Assembly (NCBI GenBank): GCA_003116995.1
Contig: BDSL01000205.1
Location: 1-64,000 of the forward strand
Reading direction: 5' to 3'
From: Yamagishiella unicocca
Taxonomy: Eukaryota; Chlorophyta; Chlorophyceae; Chlamydomonadales; Volvocaceae
DNA length: 64,000 bases
The position numbers were made by a program, and so were the translations under genes. This document shows, piece after piece, positions 58,303-64,000 of the stretch. Position 1 is the first letter of the stretch, and the number at the start of each line of letters is the position of its first letter. Below the pieces are notes generated by a model. It was not told where the DNA came from and ran no database searches. It saw only the letters and a list, made by a program, of their open reading frames with translations.

Positions 58303-58609
58303 GGATGGTGAACACACGTGTCGGCGCATCAACCAGGGCAGGTGAAGTCCGCAGGGCATGCCGGGTGGCGCGTGGCGGATATGAGCTGCCGCTGAGGTGC
58401 TGTTGAGATGCATGTAGCGTGTGGTTCTGTTGGCCAGAGTACGCACGGCCGCCCAAGCTACGTGCGCCGCCAGCGCGCCTGAAGCGCCACTACAGCGGAC
58501 CGTGGTGCAGTGCCGAGGAGCGGTGAGCGGGTGGGGCCCGAAAGGAAATGCAGTCATGAAATGGCTAAGGGCTACTACTGCAGATCCGATGACACTTGAT
58601 ACGGCGTCA

Positions 58610-58614
58610 TTACA
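58610..58614 (-). terminator. TGTAA polyadenylation signal, gankyrin-like gene
   Basis: TGTAA on the minus strand about 270 nt after the stop codon. With the DAD1 signal it leaves about 310 bp between two convergent 3' ends. Confidence 0.6.
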
Positions 58615-58882
58615 AGACCCAGCGGCGTCTCCCAAGCCCGAAGCCAGAGGACTTCACGCGGTTCTTAACTGCGCGTTCCCAGCTCGTACACCCCATAGGT
58701 AGTGGGGTGGGGATATTGAACGCGACAAACGCGGCCGGCACATGGGCAGGCCGCGAATGCGGTCCAGCTGCTCATCCTCCTTCTTTGCTATCGCTGCTGC
58801 CAGGCTGTCTGCCGCAGTGTGTTGCGCAGCGGGCGACCCTTAGGCTGCCGCCCGTAGTTCGGCCCCTCCCTGCCCCGGCACG

Positions 58883-60661
58883 CTAGTCCACATCCATTCC
58901 GCGCTGCGCCGCCTGACGTAAGGCTGGTGCGTTCTCGCCTGCGATAGACAGCGGCGTCTCGCCGTCCTTGGTGGCCACCTGTTCGTACGGTTTCGGGTGT
59001 ACGGGCCGTACGGAAGTGGGGCCGGGTTGGGGTGACTGGGGGTTGCGCGGTCTGCGGAGGCGGAACGGGGTGTTCGGCCACCGACGCGTCGCGTGCCGCT
59101 GTGGTGCCACGTGCCGCTGCAGGGAGGGTCCCTTCTGAGAGTGACGCATGCACTGATGCACCCGGGAAAACGAAAGCCGGGTAAATTTTCCGTGGAGCCT
59201 TACGGCTTCAGTGGTGAGGTGGAACACCGCGAACAAGCAGAGCCGGCGCGAGACACGGAGTGCGGGGAGAGCTGCAGGCCGTCCATCTACTTACAGCCAG
59301 ACAGACATCCCACCTTCCCCCGCATGCTCCCTTCTCCTTAAACCCATCTGCTACTGTACCGGCGCTTGTGGCAGCATATGAAACCACGCACATCGCAGGC
59401 GGTACGTGGTAACGTGGTCCCCCTCCCTGGATTCGTCTTCCGCGCCCCACCTCCAGCCCTGCGCCCCGTGTCGCCAGGTAGAAGGCCGTTGAGGAGTGGT
59501 CGCACTGCACCGCCAAGAACAGCGGAGTGGCGCCCATCTTGTCCTGCAGAGGGGACAGTGGGGGTTGCGGTGTCGGGGAGGGAATGCGGCGGCGTGATGA
59601 ATGCAGCGGCAGGAAGGGGTGGCGGAACCGGCGGTCGGAGCTTGGGGCTCGGGTCACGGGCTGGTGGGGGAACAGTCCCCCTGGCTCACCGTGGATGGCA
59701 GGACAAGCTGGAGGACTCCTTTGCTCGCGACCCTTCCACTCTCACCTGCGGGTCCAGCGCCGCCTTGCCCTCCTCCAGCAGCACCCTGGCGGCCTCTTGC
59801 CGGCCCGCGGCTGCGGCCCGGTGCAGCGGGGTGCTGCCCGTGGAGTCAGCAGCGTTGACGGGCGCCCCGGCTCGGAGCAGCTGCCGCAGCACAGCCGTCT
59901 TGCCCTTGCTGGCCTGAAGGGCGGGAGGGCGCGGAGGGTACAGAGGGCGCGGGGTTACGGGGTGGCGGTGTCTGGGGGAAGGGGGCCTGAGACGGAGGAT
60001 CGGGGGCTAACGACGGGGGCAGCAGCTAGAGCAGGGTTTCTCCGCCCAAGAGCCCACCCACTCGCCCACCCACCAAGCCACCCACCCAGCCACCCACCCA
60101 CCGCGTAGTGCAGGGCTGTGCGACCCCCCGAGTTGGCTTGATCCGCCTGCGCACCCAGATGCAGCAGCAGGTCCACCACCGCCTCGTGGCCGCAGCTGGC
60201 GGCGGACTGGAGAGGAGTCCAGCCCTGCGCGGGGAGGAGCGTGTCGGTGGTGGTACGTGGAGGGTTGCAAGGAAGACCCGTGTACGCAAGAAAAACTGTT
60301 TAGGAAAGACGTTTCGAGATGCATGCTGGAGAACTTGGAAGTGGAGGGGGGGAGAGGGAGGGAAGGAAACCATCCATCTTGCTGGCAACCAAGTCCCCAG
60401 GCGAAAAAAACCCAATTCCCCCAACCCGGCCCCCAGCCCGCCCACCTCCTCGTCTTGGTCGTTCACCGCCGCTACCGTTGCTGCGGCCCCCCTGGAGACT
60501 AGCAGCTGGCAAAGCTCCAGGGAGCCGCTGGTGGCAGCGTTGTGCAGCAGCGACCGCTGGTCCTCGTCCTTGCGGCGACACAGGCGGGTCAGCTCCTCCG
60601 CTGGCAGGGACTCAAAGTACGGCAGGTCGCCCTCCCTGGCGCGCTCAGCGGCCTTGTCCAT
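58883..60661 (-). CDS. Gankyrin-like ankyrin protein (26S proteasome assembly chaperone, PSMD10/Nas6)
   Basis: Ankyrin-repeat protein of gankyrin size (231 aa; human 226), which in other eukaryotes binds the Rpt3 ATPase during 19S assembly. Five exons (minus, 5' to 3'): 60661-60446, 60224-60102, 59913-59746, 59543-59451, 58978-58883; all phase 0. Repeats visible: RSLLHNAATSGSLELCQLL, GWTPLQSAASCGHEAVVDLL, GRTALHYAASKGKTAVLRQL, GSTPLHRAAAAGRQEAARVL, GATPLFLAVQCDHSSTAFYL, DGETPLSIAGENAP. The ATG at 60661 lies in GCCATGG, an excellent start context; an in-frame ATG at 60805 would add 48 low-complexity residues and is less likely. The orthology is by architecture and length; a generic ankyrin protein cannot be excluded. 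Confidence 0.8.
60265..60345 (+). repeat. Dispersed element 4, copy in gankyrin intron 1
   Basis: GGTTGCAAGGAAGACCCGTG, then GAAAAACTGTTTAGG, GACGTTTCGAGATGCATGC and GGAGAACTTGG. The best preserved copy in the window, about 80 bp. Confidence 0.75.
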
Positions 60662-61290
60662 GGCGGACTCGGCGGCTGTTGGGCCGTGTGCTCCCGGGGG
60701 TTGAGAGTGGGGGCCGCGGGCGGGTGCTGATTGCTGCTGACTTGTCCGTCGAGTTCCCGCGCGGCTGATTGTTTGGCCTGATGGCCAAGGGTTCCCCCCT
60801 CGCAAATCACAGTGAGTAGTTTGGGTTGCTGAGAGCCCTGGGGCTGTCTACAGCGCGGTGGTAAGCGAAGAACTTGGGGAGGTGTTGCAGGTCTGCTCGT
60901 GCGGGCTGTGCTAGTGATCTGCTTCTATTAAGCGCTGGCAGCTAGCTCGAAAACTATGCAACCCTTTCGTCAAGATCCGCAGACCTGATGGCCTCGGATT
61001 AACAACGCAGTCACCAAGCAAGTGTAGATGTAGATGTTGTACCGGTATGATACGCTACCACACAAAATTATGCCCTGTGGCCGAGATAAGCTGCTGTAGA
61101 AGACAGAGGAAATACTGAGAATCTGTAGTTTACCTGCGCCGCGGTGGAGTAAATTTGTTGGATCACGAGTGCTGCAATCGGCACGACACAAAGACACGCC
61201 GGGACGTCTCAAGCGACCCATATTCCCATCCTTATAAATCACACGCGTATTTTTATACGAGAGGGGCCATTTGGATAATTCATCGTCCTC
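60662..61290. promoter_or_regulatory. Divergent promoter region (gankyrin-like and hexokinase)
   Basis: 629 bp between divergent start codons, AT-richer than the flanking exons. A TATAAAT at 61233-61239 is 52 bp before the hexokinase ATG, a plausible TATA element for a short leader. No other motif is claimed. Confidence 0.5.
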
Positions 61291-63745
61291 ATGCGGCTAG
61301 CGTATGCACTGCCCGTTATCGGGACCAGCGCATTGGCCATTGCCTTGGCCTTGCGCAGGCTAGACCCACCCCTCTCAACTGAACATGAGGCTAAGGTAGA
61401 TCTCCTTCTTAAGCGCTACAAAGAGCAGCTACTGGCCAGTCCGGAGCGGTTAGCTGAAGTGGAGGCCGAGTTCTTCGCGCAAATGCGCGACGGCCTCGCC
61501 AAGCGCGTTGTAGTGGACGGCAAGCGCATGATGATGCTGCCGACGTTCGTGACGCGCCTGCCCGACGGCACGGAGACCGGCGAGTGCTACGCGCTGGTGA
61601 GCCGCTGGTGACCGCTATCACCGCCTCCTGTCCCATGCTCACCCGGCGGATTCATCTTCCCCCCGTCCGCCAATTCCATCGCGGCCCCTCTCCAGCCCCA
61701 TCTCCCGTCGCGCCCTCTCCTCCCCTCCCCTCCCCCTTCCACCACAGGACCTGGGCGGCACCAACTTCCGCGTCATGTACGTCCGCCTGGGCGCCAACAA
61801 GGGCGAGGTGGACGCCTGCGACGTGGAGGAGGTCTCCCTGCCCAAGGAGATCTACACCGGCCACGGCGAGAAGCTCTTTGACTTCCTAGCCGCCACCCTA
61901 AAGTCCTTCATCGACCGCCACCAGGCCACCGCCGCGCCCGCCTCCTCACCCTCCTCCATCCCCGTCCTGGGCTTCTGCTTCAGCTTCGCGGTGGAGCAGG
62001 ACGGCCTGGCATCCGGCAAACTGCTCGACTGGACCAAGGGCTTCTCCTGCCCTGGAGTGGTTGGCAACGACCCGGTGGCGTTGCTGTCCGCGGCGCTGGC
62101 GCGGGCGGGCCGGCCGTGCCGCGTGGCGGCTCTCCTGAACGACACCGTGGGAGTCCTCGCGGCGCAGCGCTACCTGGACTCGGACACGGAGGTGGGGGTC
62201 ATCATCGGCACCGGCACCAACGCATGCTACGTGGAGCACCTGGCGGCACTCAGCAAGTGGACGGCGCCGCCGGGGGCCGCGGCGGCGGGCGACGGGCGAA
62301 CGGCGATCAACATGGAGTGGGGCGCGTTCTTCTCGCCGCAGCTGCCGCGCTGCATGGAGGACCTGCAGGTGGGGGTGTATAAAAACCGTTTGGGGGGCCG
62401 GTGGGGAAGGGAGGGCAGGATCCGGGGCTGGACCCTGGAAGCTGGGTCGAGGCTGGGGCAGTCCAGCGCTGTTACCTGCTACCTGGTCGTCACGGCCACC
62501 CCATCACCTCTACTGCACCCACACACACCACACCCGGCCCCCAGGTCGACGCCGCCTCCCCGCACCCTGGCAAGTACTTGTTCGAGAAGCTTCTCAGCGG
62601 CATGTTCCTGGGGGAGGCAGCCCGCCGCATCATGTTCTCTATCGCCAAGGAGGTGCCCGGACTCTTCGCGGCGTCGCCGGCGGACGCGGCGGCGGTGCTG
62701 GTGGAGAGCGGAGGCGTCGCCGGCACGGTGACGCCCGCGACGCTCGTCCCCGGCCTGCTGGCGACCCCTGGGTCGCTCAATAGCGCCGCGCTGTCGGCCA
62801 TCGTCCAGGACCGCAGCTGGGGGCTGAGGACCACCCGGAGGCTGCTGGCTTCGGAGCTGGGGATGCATGCGCCCAGGTCGTGCGCGGCGGCGGTGGCGAA
62901 AGAGGTGCGGGGGCATGTGGGTGGGGGGAGGAAAGGCCCATGTATGGGCGTGGGGACGGGGGTTGGGGACCCAGCCTGTGCGGGCGCGAGGTGTGCCGTA
63001 CGGCGTGACGTCACGGGTCTGGGAGTGGCCGGAGGTCGGCCAAGCGAACAACTGCACACCGTAACCTAACTAGGCGACCAGTCCTGTGCCTGGCGGTGCG
63101 TCCGAGCGAAACCACAGGCCGGTGCCTGCCTACCACCACTAAATGGGGGTGCCTGCCTACCACCACTAAATAGGGGTGCCTGACTACCACCACTAAAGAG
63201 GGGTGCCTGACTTCCACCACTGAATGGGGGTGCCCAAATGCTGATGTCGTACGTGACCAGGACTCCTCGCAGGTGGCCGTGCCTCGCGCCCTGCTCTGCT
63301 CTCGCGCACCCGCGGCCTGGGTGCCAGCTCCGGAACCTCGTCTCCGAAACCTCGTCTCCGAAACCTCGCCTCTTCTTCCCGACCGAACCGCTCATGCCTC
63401 CGCCAGGTTTGCACCCTCGTTGCGAAGCGCAGCGCCCAGCTGACGGCAATGGCGCTGCTGGCCATCCTGAAACACAACGGCTGGGCCGCCGCGGCGCCGC
63501 CGAGGCGTGTGACGCTGGCCTTCGACGGCGGCGTCTACGAGCGGTTCGCAGCGTACCGCACCATGCTGACGGAGGCGGTTTCGGAGCAGCTGGGCGAGCG
63601 CGCCGCGGAGCTGGCGCCGCTGATCAAGTTCGCGTTGAGCCACGACGGCTCGGCGCTGGGCGCGGCGGTGCTGGCGGCGGCGTCGGTGACCGGGCAGGCG
63701 GCGGCGGAGGCGGAGGCAGCGGCGGTGGCGGTGGCGGGCGCGTAA
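61291..63745 (+). CDS. HXK1: Hexokinase, plant type with N-terminal hydrophobic anchor
   Basis: Phosphorylates glucose and other hexoses with ATP, the entry step of glycolysis. Four exons: 61291-61596, 61748-62368, 62545-62904, 63407-63745; all phase 0, 541 aa. N-terminus LPVIGTSALAIALALRR is a membrane anchor as in plant type B (mitochondrial outer membrane) hexokinases. Phosphate-1 motif DLGGTNFRV (103-111), sugar-binding region LGFCFSFAVEQDG and WTKGF (197-201), catalytic Asp in LLNDTVG (234), phosphate-2 IIGTGTNACYVE (254-265), adenosine motif FDGGVYERF. Ala/Pro-rich insertion within 155-175 and an Ala/Glu-rich tail. In the third intron there is a 29-30 bp tandem repeat. The symbol is by family only; the number of paralogues is unknown. 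Confidence 0.94.
62370..62392 (-). repeat. Dispersed element 2, fragment (hexokinase intron 2, inverted)
   Basis: GGGGTGTATAAAAACCGTTT is the reverse complement of the right part of the element seen at 27571-27632 and 51392-51440. It starts directly at the intron donor. Confidence 0.55.
63112..63236. repeat. 29-30 bp tandem repeat, four copies, hexokinase intron 3
   Basis: Units of the form TGCCTGCCTACCACCACTAAA plus a GGGG run, with point differences (TAA/TGA, CTACC/TTCC). Entirely intronic, between exons 3 and 4. Confidence 0.92.
63335..63370. repeat. CGTCTCCGAAACCT short tandem repeat
   Basis: Three imperfect copies of a 14-bp unit in hexokinase intron 3, about 40 bp upstream of the exon 4 acceptor. 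Confidence 0.8.
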
Positions 63746-64000
63746 GGCGGGCAAGAGTGCGGAAAGCCCTTGTGCTAGGAAGCCCGTGTGACACGGGTGC
63801 CGGTGCAGGCCTGGCTCTTGATCTCTTTATCCCTCTTGATTCAGACTGTCCATTCAGGGGCGAGCTGCAGTTACCTTGCTTGTTGGGTGCAGGAAGAAGA
63901 CCAAGGGCGCGTAGGAAGGGACATCCATTCACTCCTGAGGTTGGGTAGCACGAGTCTCCCGGACCGTGACTTTCAGGGCTCGGTGTGGGTTCGGTTCACA
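63746..64000. other. 3' flank of hexokinase gene
   Basis: No gene seen. I do not find TGTAA before the window ends, so the 3' UTR probably continues beyond it. Confidence 0.5.

Overview
The window is nuclear DNA of a green alga, most likely a volvocine or other chlamydomonadalean species. The support is very high GC in coding DNA, many short introns with GTGAG/GTGCG/GTGGG donors and (N)CAG acceptors, TGTAA polyadenylation signals, Ala/Gly/Ser/Pro-rich insertions inside conserved domains, and plant-type orthologues. I built the gene models by hand from splice sites and family alignments recalled from memory; exon phases agree throughout each multi-exon model. No search was run.

Layout: 1-7097 is a 177-bp satellite array (about 35 copies) interrupted once by an 863-bp non-satellite block. 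7098-8186 is non-coding. 8187-18339 (-) is a 19-exon ubiquitin-specific protease of the DUSP/UBL type. 19783-28163 (-) is a 20-exon MTR4/HEN2-type exosome RNA helicase. It is divergent from 28775-31684 (+), an uncharacterised helical protein with a possible BAR-like region and an amphipathic segment. 34089-40866 (+) is a 12-exon photolyase with an XPA C-terminal-like N-terminus, the most unusual gene here. 43416-45686 (-) is a U/P-type cyclin and 46305-54790 (-) a 16-exon receptor-like TKL protein kinase. A doubtful small secreted protein lies at 55313-55646 (-). 56915-57865 (+) is DAD1 (oligosaccharyltransferase), 58883-60661 (-) a gankyrin/PSMD10-like ankyrin protein and 61291-63745 (+) a hexokinase.

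The genes do not form one pathway. They are a typical mixture: protein turnover (USP, gankyrin), RNA surveillance (MTR4), DNA repair (photolyase fusion), signalling and cell cycle (receptor kinase, cyclin), N-glycosylation (DAD1) and sugar phosphorylation or sensing (hexokinase). Introns are rich in micro- and minisatellites, and at least five short dispersed repeat families recur in introns of different genes. These families and the photolyase fusion are the main leads.
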